Below, in pieces: positions 1-14,166 of a stretch of DNA of 64,000 nt. Positions within the stretch are counted from its first letter, which is position 1, and each line of letters starts with the position of its first letter. Position numbers and translations under genes: made by a program. The DNA is from Penelope pileata (lineage: Eukaryota > Chordata > Aves > Galliformes > Cracidae). Location of the stretch: NCBI GenBank assembly GCA_013396635.1, contig WBMW01000027.1, positions 4,918 to 68,917 on the forward strand. The letters are read 5' to 3'. The notes below the pieces were generated by a model that saw only the letters and a program-made list of their open reading frames with translations, was not told where the DNA came from and ran no database searches.

Positions 1-3000
1 GGGGGTTTATCCACCTACTGCTGCAGGTTTTTTACCAGCAACGAATCCCAGGTGACTTCTAGCCTTTCTCAATTAAAGACCATGTTGCCACAGCTGAGAA
101 TAGAAAAGGACAATGGTTCCCTCATCTAGCTATGCCTCGATTTCCCACTGACAAAACCTGGGCTTGAAATGATGTCAGGGCCCTTGGGAGTCATTCACCA
201 CCTATCGATAATGGTGTTCTGGAGGTGCACAAGTACATGGCTGGACCTGGTATACAAATATTTATAAATAGATACCATCTGAATACAAATATTGTTTTTC
301 AAAGGCTGGTGGGAGGGAGAGAGGAAAGTATAGTTATCAGGAGTACCAGGCTGGCTGAGTACTTCCGGAGGCAGTGGTACGTTCCCTGCTGCCCATTGCA
401 ACATTTAGACAAACAATACCTTAGGCAGGTGCTGTTATAGCGTTGTAAGAATTCTATAATGACTTAATAAATGAAGCAAATGCTGTGCTGTACAAGGAAG
501 TTTTGCAGCTAAACAAATCATCACCAAGGTAGTGCATGTTGGCTACTGTTTGCCTTCATCAGTCATGCAAAAGTAACAGAGCACTGAAAATGCAGGAACT
601 GTGGTTAAAGCAAGTAGCACAGAGATTCATGTAAGAGTAAGTGTTTGTTCACAAAATAGGTTTGGGCATGTTGTGTATTTGCAGCCGCTCCACAGTGTAC
701 ATTGCTCGTGCAGTGTTTCACCTTTCACTTGATGATGTAACTTGATCATGCTGTAACACAGAAATGAAGATTGTCCATTTTAGGTATGTGTCCCCCCCCC
801 TCAAAAAAAAAAAAAATAAAAAAGTTTTGGCATATGCCACTACATATCCACACTGTCTCTTTTCCACAGCTATGCCTTTAGACAGATCTTTTGAGACTGG
901 TTTTGGTGATAACCTTCTGCCCTCCTGCTTCCTCTCTGGCACTCTAGTAGACACGTCTCATTACTGGGACCAGGAGAACAAGCTCCTGAGACATTCATTC
1001 TGCCAGCATTGCTTTGTTCTTTTCTGCCACCATGGCTGCTATTGGCAGAGCAACTCAGCCTGTTCTTGCTTGCCTGCTCCCTCCTGCCAATGCCATTCCA
1101 CGTTGGCCCAAAATTGTCTTCCAGCACCTTCAACACCTGCCCTGTGTGGCTCAGCAACCTTTAAAGAGTTCAAGAGCATCCATGCTGCTGCAGATCAGGG
1201 TCCCATTTAGTTCAGTTTTAGTTTCCTGACTCCGGCATTGGCTAGGAGCAGGCATCTACAGAAAAGCATACAAAGATGACAACTAGATTATCTAGAGATA
1301 CTGAGCGTACTCTCCTGACTTCAGCAACCTGTGGTTTAAAGGCTGCCAAAGATCAAGGTGGCCTCCTTCTGTGAAAAGGTTCTTGATGGTGTTTTATTCC
1401 ACAGAACTTAACTCCTGAGGCTGCCGCACACCTCCAACATCAGCAGCACCTTGTGACGGGACTGCCTCAGTCCACCCACAAATGGCATGAGGTAACTTCC
1501 CTGAAAAATGCCCAACTACAGACTGACCCTCATTGCACATTCTCCCTCTTGTTTACCCCATGGTATCAAAACATCTCCTGGGAGTGCAGCTTCTGCTGCC
1601 TTCACACGACTGACATTGACTCCCTGGAGCTGCTGGGGACTTCCCACCACACGGTCCCTCATCCCTGCTGTCCCTCAGAGCCAGGACGAGCGCACAGCAG
1701 CACATTTCTCTGTTTCCTTATGAGTTCTCTTTCTTTTTTTTTTTTTTTTTTAAATGTAGTCATATCCGCTGTTATTGGCAGGGGCAGTTCTCTCCATTAG
1801 CCTACCTCATCTCCTCAGCACCTGTGTCCTCTTCTGCCCTCAGCAGCAGGATCCACCTTTTCATGCTCTTTTCTCCCTTCCAGGCTGAGCACTTCCCTCA
1901 GGTCTCTCCCATTCTGCACCAGCTTCCCCGTGAGCTCATTCACCCATCCACTTTCATGACATTGTACTGCATGAGCTTGCATTTTTGCTTCCAGCCTGTC
2001 TCCTTTGCCTGTTCTTGTAAATCTCTGATAATCCCATGGGGACATTCCCATACTTCCTTATATTGCACACACAGAGCAGAACTCCCTATTTCCTCCCACA
2101 CCCTCTTCTTCCTCCTTGTACGCCAGCTCCCTGCAGGCCTCTCTCACTCCCAGTGGATTGGGAACCCTTCTCTTTAATGCACTGTAGGAACAGTAAAGGT
2201 GCAGGTGTCTCACCTGGGCCCCTCTTCCCCCGGCAGGGAGAGGTAGGAGGGCAGCCCATGGGTGGGCAGCTCCCAGCACGAGGAGCCTGCACTGCAGGAT
2301 TTAACACCTGTGCTGCAGGATCTAACTCTGCTGTCCTCCTCCTTCAGCCCTTTGGCATCAGGAAGTGGCTCTCTGTTGACTCTTTGGCACTTCACATGCC
2401 AGACAGCACAGAAGCACTATTGGGCCAGACAGGGCCGAGGCACAGTGTTTAGCAGCCTGGCTGAACACTGGTGGGCCTGGCTGCCTTCCTGCCCCAGCAG
2501 GATTCCATGCACCAAAAGGCAGGGAGCACACTAAGACCTTAATCTATTTAGAAAACAGCTCTCTGAAGCCTTCACACGAGAGCCAAAAGGCTCTGTTTAA
2601 ATGCTGTTACATTTTATCAGGTCATAGGGTAAGAAACCAAGGTCCAGAGGGCTTAAAAAAGAAACACCCCCTCCCTGGAGGTCTGACTTCCCTCCCTCCC
2701 CCTCACTCCAGCACTCAGCTTTTCCCAAGGCCATCTGCTTGTCCAATTTTCCAAACAGGACTTTCCAGCCTGGATCAGAAGAAAGCTGGGTTTTTCCCTG
2801 CTCAATCCTTTCCACAATGTCACTGCGTTAGAGCCATCACAAGCAGCTGCGATGGGCTCCGTCACCCTTCCCAGCAGTGGTCACACAGCCTCAGACTTAC
2901 CCACCACTGGCCATGGCCACAGAGGCTTCACCTCCTGCCCAGCAGACCAGGTCCCCACACCAGTCCCATCTCCTGTCCCCCATTTACTGAGCTCAGATCG

Positions 3001-6000
3001 TTTGGGGTTGGTGCTCTTGCTTGGAAGGAACAGGCCTCTGTGCCTTTAATTTAAATCCTTTTTACATTCCCAGCTTGAGCTAATAAGATTAATTTTCCTG
3101 TGTGTCTGTCAAGGGGTACCCTAAAAGAAGCTCATCATCCCTCCAACCAAAAGTAAAACACAAAGCATTACATGAAAACAAATGAGCAAACGTGTGCAAA
3201 GTACTGCAAGATTGTCGCGCAGAAAGAGCCTTAAAATTTAAACACTTTTAACATGAACGCACCCAGCAAAGCGCACACAGCTGCGATTACAGTGCAAGCC
3301 TTAACTCAGTTAATTATTACCCCGGGATTTCAGTAGCTTGGAGGAGGGAGTTTCACAAGGAGGGAGGGAAGAGCTCTATAAGTGCTGCTGCTGTACTTCA
3401 CAGCCCTGTTTGTCTGCACCTGGGACTGCTCAGGTGTTGAGCAAGAGGCAGCCCACGCAGAGAGGCACTGAGCAGCTGCCAGCAAGGGTCTGTGCTGCTC
3501 ACTCACACAGCGCGGCAGGACCTGTGCTGCCTTTTTCCTCTCTGCATGGGAAAAGGGCATGCGATTTCTAAGTCAGACCTCTGAAGCGTGTGTTGAACTG
3601 AGGAGGACTGAAAGTCAGTAATGACAGCTGCCCAGCCTATGCAATACACAGAACGAAACCGCCCTCTTATTTCATTTTTTCTAAGTGGAGAGGTTTCCAC
3701 TCCAACCTGCGTCAGGGCTGATGCTTCTGGATTCGAGCTAAAATGCCAATCTGACTGCTTGTAGTGGTCTCTTTGAGGAGCCTTGCCCCAGCAAGCAAAC
3801 AAAACCTCCCCTAAGCTTTGCAAAGCCTACTTACCCCAGGCTGGCCGAGCCTGGTCTGGGGAAAACCCTTCAGAAGGGGGGATTCACACCACCCACTCAC
3901 CTCCAAATACACTTGACTTGCACCTCCTGTCTAGCAGCCTAGGAAATTTTCTGAATTGTAGCAAAACATCCCACATCGCCTGTCTGCCCGCCTGCCCAAG
4001 ACCTGCAGGCCTGAGCTACAGCAACAGTGAGCTGAAACACCTGGCACAGAGATGCTGGGATATCCCACCGGACCCCTGGTCCACTTCCTAAGGTGGTCAT
4101 TTTTCATGTGACAATGTATTGAACTTTTCCCACTTTATCATTTCTGGATCTGTTCCCAGGGTAAGAGACATTTCTGGCCAGCATCGCCTCCTGCCCCTGG
4201 GTGACCACACGCCAAGCCAGATTCCTTCTCTGTGCCCTGGGTGAAGGAGACTGACCTCCAAGATGCTCGGAGTTTCCGCTTCCCTTCGCAAGCCGTTCCT
4301 GTTTCTGAAGGACTTGTGAAGTCAGGAACCAGTAAGTATTCGTTTCCTTTTTCAGAAAGATCTTGACAAAGTGGGATGAGGAAGCCACTTGGGTTATTTT
4401 GCAGTTGGCTTTCTTCAGTTCTTCCTTCCATCCAAGCAGTGTCCCAGGTGGTCTCTCAAGATTGGGTGCTCTGCGAAGCCTAAAAACAGCTGTGCTGAGG
4501 GGCAGGAGAAAAGAGGAAAGAGCTGCAGCCATGCACTGCCTCAAACCAGAGAGGAGCGCGTCAGTACAGCACACAGCAGCAATGTGGCACAAGTAGGACC
4601 CAGCACGTTTTTCACAAACATTTGGGTATGCAGGCAGACCCACCTGCACGGAAACATCCTGTGAACGAATGCCAATTTCACTGAGTTCTCTGCTTAATTT
4701 AATAAAAAGTGAAATTATTAAAAAGAGCCATTTTTTTCCATTTTCAAAGGAAATATTTTTTTTGCTTTAGTTAGAGACAATATATTGTTCAAAAAAATGT
4801 AGGATTAAAATGATAGCGAGAACTTCTGAACTGAAACAGAACACTCAGCAGACTCAGAAAACAAGCCCTTCTTTCATTTTTCTTAGTCTTTGGGAACTTC
4901 AGATGTGTTTGTCACTCACCTGAAATAATTTTTCTCTCAAGTTTTTATGATTGTGATATTACAGAATTTCCTTTCCCACTCTCCTCCTGACTCATGTGAA
5001 CTGGGCATAGGTCTGACCTGGGGCATGCTTTGTCATCTGTGAAAAGTCAACCCCAAAATTTGCATCCAATTGCAGTCTATAGAATGGCTATTAAACTCCT
5101 CGGGTTTGTTTAGGGGCAGGTTTTCAGTCAGCCTTGCAACTGGTGGCCTTCAGTCAGGTCTGCTCAGCTGCCTGCTGCCATCACAGGTGTTCACTCACCT
5201 CACACACAGAGATCCTACTTCCTACATCCACTGACTGTATCTTTTGGCTGCTCCAGGTATATAACATTGGCAGAAAACTCGGCTCGCAGGAGGGGATATT
5301 TTCAAAATAGATGCTTTTAGGGGGCTTTTTTGTGGTGAAAGTTTTGGCACTGCAAAGCAATCCAGCACAAGCATACAGCTTCTAACAGGTTAATGGATGC
5401 TGATTTGGGCACCTCATACTGAGTGTCCTGGGGTGGAAGATCTTACCCGTGACTTAGGCCGTGTCTCCGCGCTGATTCAATCAAAGGCGTGAAACCAATG
5501 CACATGACCCAGGGAGTGTTAGGTATTTCCCACACAGATGCTTTCATTTAGTAACAAGGCTGCTCAGTGTGTCCTTCTCTTCCTGTGGGTAAGTCCCTCG
5601 CATTGTAAGCAAGTTTGTCATGAAACACCACCACACAGGACTTCTTAGCATCACTTTAAGATAAACGTTATCTCTACAGCTTCACTAATTTACAGCTGGA
5701 TGCTTGGCTGCTGTCAAAAGAAACTGCATAGTCCTTGTAACCTCAGGATAAAGACAAATCCATATAGCCTTATTAATCATTTTGCTTCATATCATATGAA
5801 ATATCACCTTCATCTCCAGTCCCCAGTGTCTGAGTCCTGTTTTTGAGGACAGCTAAAATGAACAAGGGAGCCCTTTGGGAGCAGCCTCCCCTGATGGGGT
5901 GGTGAGCTGGGGTGCAAGGGTGCACAGGCACACACTGCCTGGGTGAAGATGCAGCTGCTGTGCAGGACGTGAGTGACCCCATCCTTCCTAGAGGACAGGA

Positions 6001-9000
6001 AACCAGGTGGAGATGGCCCTGAGTCCCATCATAAAGGGAGCTTTCAAAAGTGATGTAGAAACCAGACATGCCCTAATGAGGGGATAGGAGAGGCACGGTT
6101 TGCTCACTGAGCAGGAGCTCAGCGTGTCTCCCACTGAGCCTCCAGGAGCTCTTCAGACAGAACAGTGCGAGCTGGCTCCCAGTGAGGGAGCTGCTTTGCA
6201 CAGGATCTCTCTTGACCTTGATTTATGAAGTGGTGGTGAGAAAAAGAGGTAGTGATGGTACATGCAAATATCTGCAACACATCAAGGCCTCAGCACAGAA
6301 AACCTTTTGAACTTGCTCAGCTCTGCAGTACCCGAGCATGGGGATAAAGGAGCTGGGTGGCTGTGACGTGATTCACATGGGCCTTGCTGCAATGACCAAC
6401 TACTCTTCTGGATAGAAAGGATGCTGAGAGACATCAGTAGGATGATGTAGAGACATTGACATCAGTAAGGATTTTTTGGACTCAGACGTGATTGAAATAG
6501 GTATTGAAGATCTGCTCTTAAAAGTGAGAGCTCAACACGCACGGCTGCCTTTGGCATTACAAGAAGTGAAGAAGAGGAAATGATCTGAGCTGTGTGCACG
6601 CAACACGAGCTGCATCAAGTAGCAGATAGTACAATCCTCCAAGATGCAGCGTTGCAGCTACATTAGTGTCTGTCACCCTCTTGGTGCTGACAGCTAAGTT
6701 ATTTCTCACATAGCTGTAGCCACACACCTAATTAACTTGCTCCTGCACAAACCCAGAGCATCTCCCCTTTGCTAACTGGCAACCTGCTGGGCTCTGTGTG
6801 CCTGTGCAGCACCGAGATCTCAAGTGCAATGCCAGATGTGCTGCTGGCACAGCTCTGAGAGCCCCCAGGACGGGCCCCCGCTCCCCCTGCCCCCTGCGAG
6901 CTGCGTGCTCCCCATCTGCAGATGTCCCAGGAGAAAGCCTCAGTGCTAGCAGCAGCACAGAGCACTGATTAATACCAAAGGAATGAGGGAGAGGGAAAGA
7001 GATGTTTTTGCTAGCAAGCAGCCAGCAATTTAGATTAAGAACTGCAGTAATACCAGCGAGCCTGACCAAGCATGGTATTAGCTTCTCAAAATACTTGTAG
7101 CAAAACAAATACTACAGGTCTGCAGAGGGGAAAGCAGAGGTGCAGCTAGTTGGTGTTTTATCTGTCTTATCCCTGCTGCAGCGCAGGAGGGCTCAGCCTG
7201 CTCCTGGATGGCAAGGGGAAAGCAAAGCATCCCTGCTCCATAGAGCACCTTGCAGTGGCAGTGGGCGGCAGGGGCTGGCCAGGGCTGAGGGAACACAGCC
7301 TCTGGCCTCGTGTGGCCCTGCTGCTGCTCACCCAGGAGGGCCGCATGTACCCTGGGGCACCAGGAGCCAGCCCGGCACAAACCTGCCCTGGGAAATGAGG
7401 GCAGAGCCCGCAATGGGCGTGTGGCGTGGAGGGCCACTGCTCAGGCCACAGGCTGTGAGCTCCCCAGGGCATGGGCTGCTTGTAAATATGGTTGTGTATC
7501 TGCTGGAGAGTGTGTACTACCAGCCCCCTCCTTTGCAGGGCCACAAGGAATCCAAACTGGTAAAACCAGCACCAGCAGAGTTAAACCCGTGATGCTTCCA
7601 GCTGTAAAGGAACCCACCAATGTCAGCTGTGACAGCCAAGGTCAGGCCCTCCCTTTGCACAGGGCCTCCCTCAGGTGCTTTAGGCTCCAGCAAACGAGCA
7701 GATTTCCCTCAGTGATGTGCAATAAGGTGAGGTGAAAGACTGTGGACTCTGATGACCAGAGCAAGGTGGAAATTCAGCAGGATTTCTGGCTGGGCTGGGG
7801 CCATGCTGTGCCAGCAGGTTTCACCTTTGCTCAGCCCGTCTTGCAGAGGCACTCTATGCAAATGCTGTTCTCAAAACTTTAACACACGTGACTTTCGAGA
7901 GGTTCACACTATTCAGAAAAGAATTCATAGGATCAGATTTTCCTATGGCCCCTCAAGTCATTTTATTAATCACTGGGACCATTCTCAAATGCCTTTCAAC
8001 ATTGAGAAATTCCACTTAATCACAGCCTGCCCTGCTACCACCCTTCTCAGCATCAGATGGAGAAAGAAATGATGCAGCGAGGACCTTAGTCACAGTAACA
8101 GCGCTTCAAGGCTGAGCTGGGGAATGAGACGTGAATCATCTTTGCCTTTTCTTTCTTTTAAGGGAAATATAGAAGACAACTGCTGCTGTGAGAATAAAAT
8201 GCATAAGGCAGTGACGGGGCTTCCTGCTTCCTTCCCATCACGGTCCCTGCAGCCTGTTCCTTCCCTGCATGCAGCTGGGGGTTAAAATAGCCCACCTCTA
8301 TTTAAAGCCATTCCTTGGAGATCTGCTTACCACATCTCTGTGGGCACAGAGCTGTTTTCCAGGACTGGCTGGTGGGGTGAACCAAAGGATACTTTCCAAA
8401 CAAGCCAGTTCCTTTTACGTGCCCCAGCCTCACTCAGTCTGGAGACAAGGTGCATACAGACGGAGAAGGGCAGCAGGATGTGGTGCGAGGAGAAAACAGA
8501 CCAGCTGGTCAGGGCAGTGTGAGCGCGGTAATCACAGGCATTGCATCCCCTCACTTTTAATAGCTGGCTGCCTGCTGAAATCCACTGGGTACTTTTGGCA
8601 CTCAGGATATGAAGCAAGGGGAATGCTGAAGCCAGAGGCCAACATGGTCAGAAGCAGGAGGCGAATCAGGATCCCTACTGGTGCAGCCCCACAAGAGTAG
8701 ATTCCCTGCTGTAAAGGAAAATCCAGCACTTTTTATCTAGATGTGCTCAGAGTAAGGGCTCTGCTAAAGAGCTGGGAGCTCAGCTCCACCAAATATCCTT
8801 CCACCACTTCAGCCTGCTCCTGCCCTATTAAACGTGAAGGTCTTTTGGGGCATCGAGACCATGGTGTCTGCAGTGGCTTCCTGCCAAAGCAACAGGAAGC
8901 TGCAGGTATCGCATGCACACCCAGCAGCTGGGCACACTGTGGTGCCTGTGCAAGCGACCCTAAATGGCCAGGGCCAGGCAGTAAGCCTGTGGCAAGGGAA

Positions 9001-12000
9001 AGCTGTGCAACTCATTGCAAGCCAGCCGGGGCAACTGCTTGCTGAAAACTAACAGCTCATCACATGTCTTCCCTAGAGAGAAATCCCAGCATGCTGCCGT
9101 GTAGGCAGAGGCTGCCATGTTTCTGTTTGGGATCTCCAGGCCTGCAATAGGTGTAGGCACACGGGGCTGCGCACACGCACTGAGCCCGACAGGTTGTGTG
9201 CATCAGGCTTCCTGCACAGCAGGAGACAATCTGCGCAGGGCAGCCAGAGCACTGCAGCTGCTCTTGTGCAACAGAATCCAGGATTTCCAAACACTCGGCT
9301 GCTGCCAGGCCACAGCCGTAGCACTGTCAGGACTGCCTGGTGTCAGCTGGCCAAAGCCCTCAGCTTCAGCTCCAGCACAATTCCAAGGGTGCTAAGAGCT
9401 TGTCCAGGCATGAGGTGCCCACTCTGTGCTTGGTGCCCTCCTGCAGGGACCAGACGGGCACCTGCCCCTGCGGGCCCCTTCCACATGCCTGCACACACGT
9501 GCCAGCAAGCTGCTGGCCTTGCTGCTGGCCTTGCTGGCTGATCTGAGCACAGCTCTGGACAGAAAGCTGCCATTAATCTAACAGCCAGGTCTGCACACTG
9601 AATAGCTTGTTATTAGCTTTGGTATGTCTCGCTTCTTTGTTGTCATGAGTTTGTAGCCGTCCAAACGCAAATGACACTTAGAGCTGGGAATCTCCCCACC
9701 CCCAAACCCTTCTATCACCGGATAAAGCCACCTCCCTAAATCACAGCCATCAGCCTAATTGCAGCTCTGGGCGTTGTGCCTGTGCTCCCGCCACACCGCA
9801 GTGCCAGGGCCACAGATGGGACTGCAGAGACACCTCCGAGGGTTTTCTTGCTTGACCCCAAAGCCTGGCGCTCACCACCACTGCTAGCTAGCAGCCATCC
9901 AGCAACGCCCCTTTACAAGAGCTCCTGTGCAGAGCAGGCTTAGGAGCTCACTGTTTCGTTTTGCTCAATAAGATTTATCGGCCTGAAGGGGATAAACAAG
10001 CCAGTTCCTAGAAGCTTTGCTGCAGGAGCTGGCAGCCCCCACCAGCCACCGGAGACAGCTGTGTGGGACGGCAGTGCCAGGAGTTACATGAGCAGGGAAC
10101 TCCCCTGCAGGCGGTTTTCCAAGGCCGCTCTTCTCCATCAGCCTGCGCACATCTCCCTGGCAGGCCCTGTGGCAGCCATGTGCTCCTGCTGAGGGTTTGT
10201 GCAATGTGCAGATCAAAGCCGTGCTCAGCACAATCTGAGCTTACATTGGCTGATCCTTATAGACGAGCCTTGTCCTCAGAGTTGAGCAAACCCATAATTT
10301 TTGCTGGGGATGCTGGGCTCTGGGAGGCGCTGGGCCACGGGGGGAGCTGGTCACGTTGCTCGCTGCTCTGCAATTTGTTTGCTACCCAGAGTGCTTCAGG
10401 CTGTGTCAGGGTCACGTGGAGAACACAGCTCATTGAGCAACAGGCTGAGCCTGACGCTCATATAAGGATACTGCAGTCACCACCCCAGAGGTCTTTCCAA
10501 CCCGGTGCCGTCTCCAGCCACGGCAGTGCTGGAAATGTCGGGCTACAGCCCCCCTGCCACCTGAGCTTTCAGCCAGCAGCACAGACCTGTGCAAGGAGAT
10601 GTTCCTGCCCATGCTGGAGACCATCTACCTGAGCCACCCAGCAGCAGGACTACTGACAGCCCCATGGTGCGATCCCAGCTGGAGCTGTTCTGAAACGTCA
10701 CAGAAACACAGGAGCTACTCAGTCCCAGCTCCAAGGAAGGCTGCGGTGGCATAACGGAAGTCAGCCCTCGGGCACAGATCCCAGAAGAGGTTTCAAATCC
10801 TCGGTCAGGATGCTGGTGCAGCACATCGTGGGCCCTGGCTGTGTGCGGGGCTGAGGAGCTGTCTGGCACCGGGCTGGCCTGCTGCTCTCTGTGCCTGCTG
10901 AGGCGAACAGGACCTGCATCAGGCCCAGCTGTGCTGGCAGCCCCGGCCTGGCTGCCCTTGTTGGGCCTGTCAGGGGACAGCACGCAGCCTTGCCCAGCTC
11001 AGCTCACACAGAACCTGCCCATGTGGCTCAGACAAAGCCGATCTGTTACATTCAACCTGTGTAATTTTGCCCAACGCACACACAGGGAACTGCACTCTAA
11101 TGACTTCATCAGCCACCCGGGAGGAGCAGCCTCCCGTGGGAAGGGTGGGTGAGGGCAGGCAGGCTGGAAACATCCAGCAAGAGCTGGGCCCAGAGCAGGA
11201 ACAGCCCCCATGGCTCAGTGCACCCAGGAAACCCACCCAGAAATGCACCTGAGTGGCAGGGCAGGTGGCAGCAGCATCCCTCCCCAGAAGGAATGGGGAG
11301 CTGGAGTTTCTGCAGGTTCTTTACCGGGATGCAGAGGGCCCTGAAGGCTTATCAGGAGGAGCAGGAAAAGCCAGCAGAACTGCCTGCAGGTGCGTGGGAG
11401 CACGGAGCAGGTGGGAGGTAGGAGGCAGCCCCTCCACAGAGCAACTCACAGGACAGGTGCTCTCCTCCTGTACACAGGTGCTTGTCCCCTCTGCTTGTGT
11501 AGGGTGGCTTGCAAGCCAGCCTGCCACTGGGCAGGGGGACTGCTGTGCTCCAGGGCTGCCATCGGCCAGGCCCTTCCTGTCTGGCACAGGGCTGCAAGGC
11601 TGAGGTGGGGCTGCAGAACGGCAGCCAACTGCTCGATGCAAACATGGCCAGCCCGACTGTTCGCTCACGTGTTGGGAAATTCCAGGTTCCTTCCACACAC
11701 GAGATGTTCCTTTTGCAGCCTTGTTTTGGTGGGGTTCCTGCCTACGCCCAGTCTGTATAAACAACACCAGGGCTGAAAGTGAAGGTATCAGCTCCATGGC
11801 ATGCACAGGGCTCACACTTTCTTAGCTTCTTGTGCTAATTGTGGTGTGACAGCCATCCTCCATCGCCCTGGTAACACATTCAGTTAAATCTCATGAACAT
11901 GTGTGAGGTAAGCAGCACGTGCTATCACACATGCTGGTCCTCTGGGCTGGCATTTCCCAGATCACCTGCTGACAGATGGGTACCTTGGTGACTCAGCTCC

Positions 12001-14043
12001 CATGACGTGCTGCCTCTCATCAAGGAGGGTTAACTGCTTGCAGCCTAATTAGCGAGGCCAGGGATGCACGTGTGAGGTGACCTTTTCTTTCAGCTTCACT
12101 GATGCACTATGTTCAGACTGAATTGCCAATGCCCTTCTTTCTGCCATTGCCCTAGGAGGCAGATGATAGCTACAGGGCGGATCTGCCTTGAAGCACGAAT
12201 CCCCATAGCAGATGAGCATGTTGCAGAAGGGAACAAGGAATGCAAAAAGCAGATGCCAGCAGTGAACTGGCTTGGGGCGGACAAACTCCAGTGTGGCTAG
12301 CAGCTGTCTGGCATTATTCACAACGTCTGTGGGAGCCCAGGAATGCTTCTTAACGAGGGACAGGCCCCTAGAAACTCTCAGGAGCCTTGAGCTGCTTGGG
12401 AAGGCAATAGGCAGCTGAAATAGATCCTGGCAGATGTATACAGATGAAGATGTTGCTTGCAACTGCTATCCTTGAAACAAAAATACTCCTGGACCAAACC
12501 GATACCATTTCTTCCTGGATGTGCTAGATTTCAGTGCAAATGGGCATGGCACGCAGACGCTCTCCTTTTGGTGCTTTTGCTCAGAAACCAGAGGGTTTCC
12601 TGTGGTAACTTGCTGAGACAAATTTTCCTTCTCAGCTTCAGAAGGAAGGAAGTTTTCCATGCCCTTCAGGGCACCTCCCTGACAGGGCATGCTGGGAAGA
12701 AGGAGAGGCTCTGGTGGGCTCTGGAGCAGTGGGGATTGGCTCCCTGTTCTTCCTCCTTTGATTGTGCCTGGCTGCAGCTGAGGAGGAGAGGCTGCAGCAG
12801 CGGCTCCCCTGGAAGGCTGTGGCTGGTGGAGCCCTGCCAGCGCCAGCAAGTAGCCACCGATTTGGCCTTGACTGTGGTTTGCTGGGGAATCACCCAGATC
12901 AAAGCAAACAACGCACACACCTGACAGTTCCTATTAAAGCACATCTCACTTCCCTAAGGCAGGGAGCTGGCCTCCTCCCCCTCTCAGCAGTGAGCAGCTT
13001 GGCTCAGCAGCTCCAGGAGCTGGCTGTCCAGCAGCAGTGAGGCTGCTTTGTGTTTGCAAAGAGCTGCTGAGGCCAGAGAACTCTGGGGGGGGATTGCAGT
13101 ACTGGTTCACACAGATGTTGATCTAGTAATGCTGCTTTCCGTGTCACCAGGCCAACCTCCTTCACTGTCACACTGATCAGCTGATTGCATTTCAGTAATA
13201 ATAGTTAATGAAAAAAAAGTGCCTTGTACCATTTTCTGGTTAATACCCATCTCCCTAGGGTTCTCCTCACCTACTTTCATAGTGATTCAAGTGGAAACAC
13301 TGCTATGGCCTGATTTCCACTGAACATACACATTCACAGGGCCACATGCTGATCAGAAGTGCAGTGGCAATCACTTTGTACTTCCTGTCCTTATTTTAGC
13401 AGCAAGAGAACAAGCTGATGTTTCCAGCTGAAACAAAGATAGCAAATGAACCAGGGGAAGGCTGCTGCATGCAACTGCAGCCAAGCAACGTAGATGTGAC
13501 ACACTGGCAAAAAGCAGCGGTACGACCGCAGCCCTCTGCACTGACTGCTCACTTACAGGGCAGCAGAGCACCCTCCTTGCTCAAAAATGTATTCCCCATC
13601 GCAGTCCTTTCCGCCTCCCAGCAGCCTCCTTGCTGCATTCTGCTGCCCCAAAGCACTGCAGAAGCAGGACTTCAGGTCCTCGAGGTCAGACACCTTTCCC
13701 CAAGCCACACACATTGCTTGGGGTCTCCCATACTCCTGCTGACCTGAGGAGGAAAGTCCATGAGGATGTTTCCAGTGAGCTTGCAGAGCTGAGTTGGGAA
13801 ACACATGCATCTGAAAGTCAGATTTGTTAGGTGGAAAAAAGGAACAAAAACCAAGCTTATAGTAACTGCAGGACAGACATGCCGTAATGCTTACGTGAAA
13901 AAAAAAAGCACATTCCTCCCATTTTTCCAGCCAGCTTTGCCTTGCAGCTAAACACAGCAAGAGACCTACCCATCATGACAGAACATCTTCCTAGGAACAT
14001 TTTTTCCTCTCTTTTTCTTCTCCCATGCTTTTTTGTTTGTTCG
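1..14043. other. Intergenic DNA downstream of PSMA6, left part
   Basis: This stretch is comparatively GC-rich, with many overlapping short reading frames on all strands and no recognisable domain, splice-consistent exon chain, tRNA or repeat family. The expected neighbour NFKBIA was looked for by its ankyrin and C-terminal coding pattern and not seen. I regard the reading frames as chance. Confidence 0.7.
1734..1751. repeat. Poly-T run (18 nt)
   Basis: A simple homopolymer in the left intergenic region. No retrotransposon was recognised next to it. Confidence 0.85.
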
Positions 14044-14166
14044 TCCTTCTTTTCTTTTCTTTTCTTTTCTTTTCTTTTCTTTTCTTTTCTTTTCTTTTCT
14101 TTTTTCTTTTCTTTTCTTTTTTCTTTTCTTTTCTTTTTTCTTTTCTTTTCTTTTTTCTTTTCTTTT
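14044..14166 (+). repeat. 123-nt uninterrupted pyrimidine tract, (TTTTC)n microsatellite with higher-order 17-bp period
   Basis: The tract contains only C and T. The left half is a regular 5-bp TTTTC array; from about 14,100 a T expansion creates a compound unit of about 17 bp (TTCTTTTCTTTTCTTTT) repeated about four times. Such mirror-like tracts can form triplex (H-DNA). Poly-lysine-like reading frames on the minus strand here are artefacts of the repeat. Confidence 0.97.

Noticed and set aside
10470..10510. Short stretch resembling the CR1 end (CCAGAGGTCTTTCCAACCC)
   Set aside because: The resemblance is only about 20 bp, with no CR1-like sequence on either side; insufficient for a call.
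10782..10812. Sequence resembling a tRNA B box (GGTTTCAAATCC)
   Set aside because: No A box at the right distance and no cloverleaf could be folded around it.
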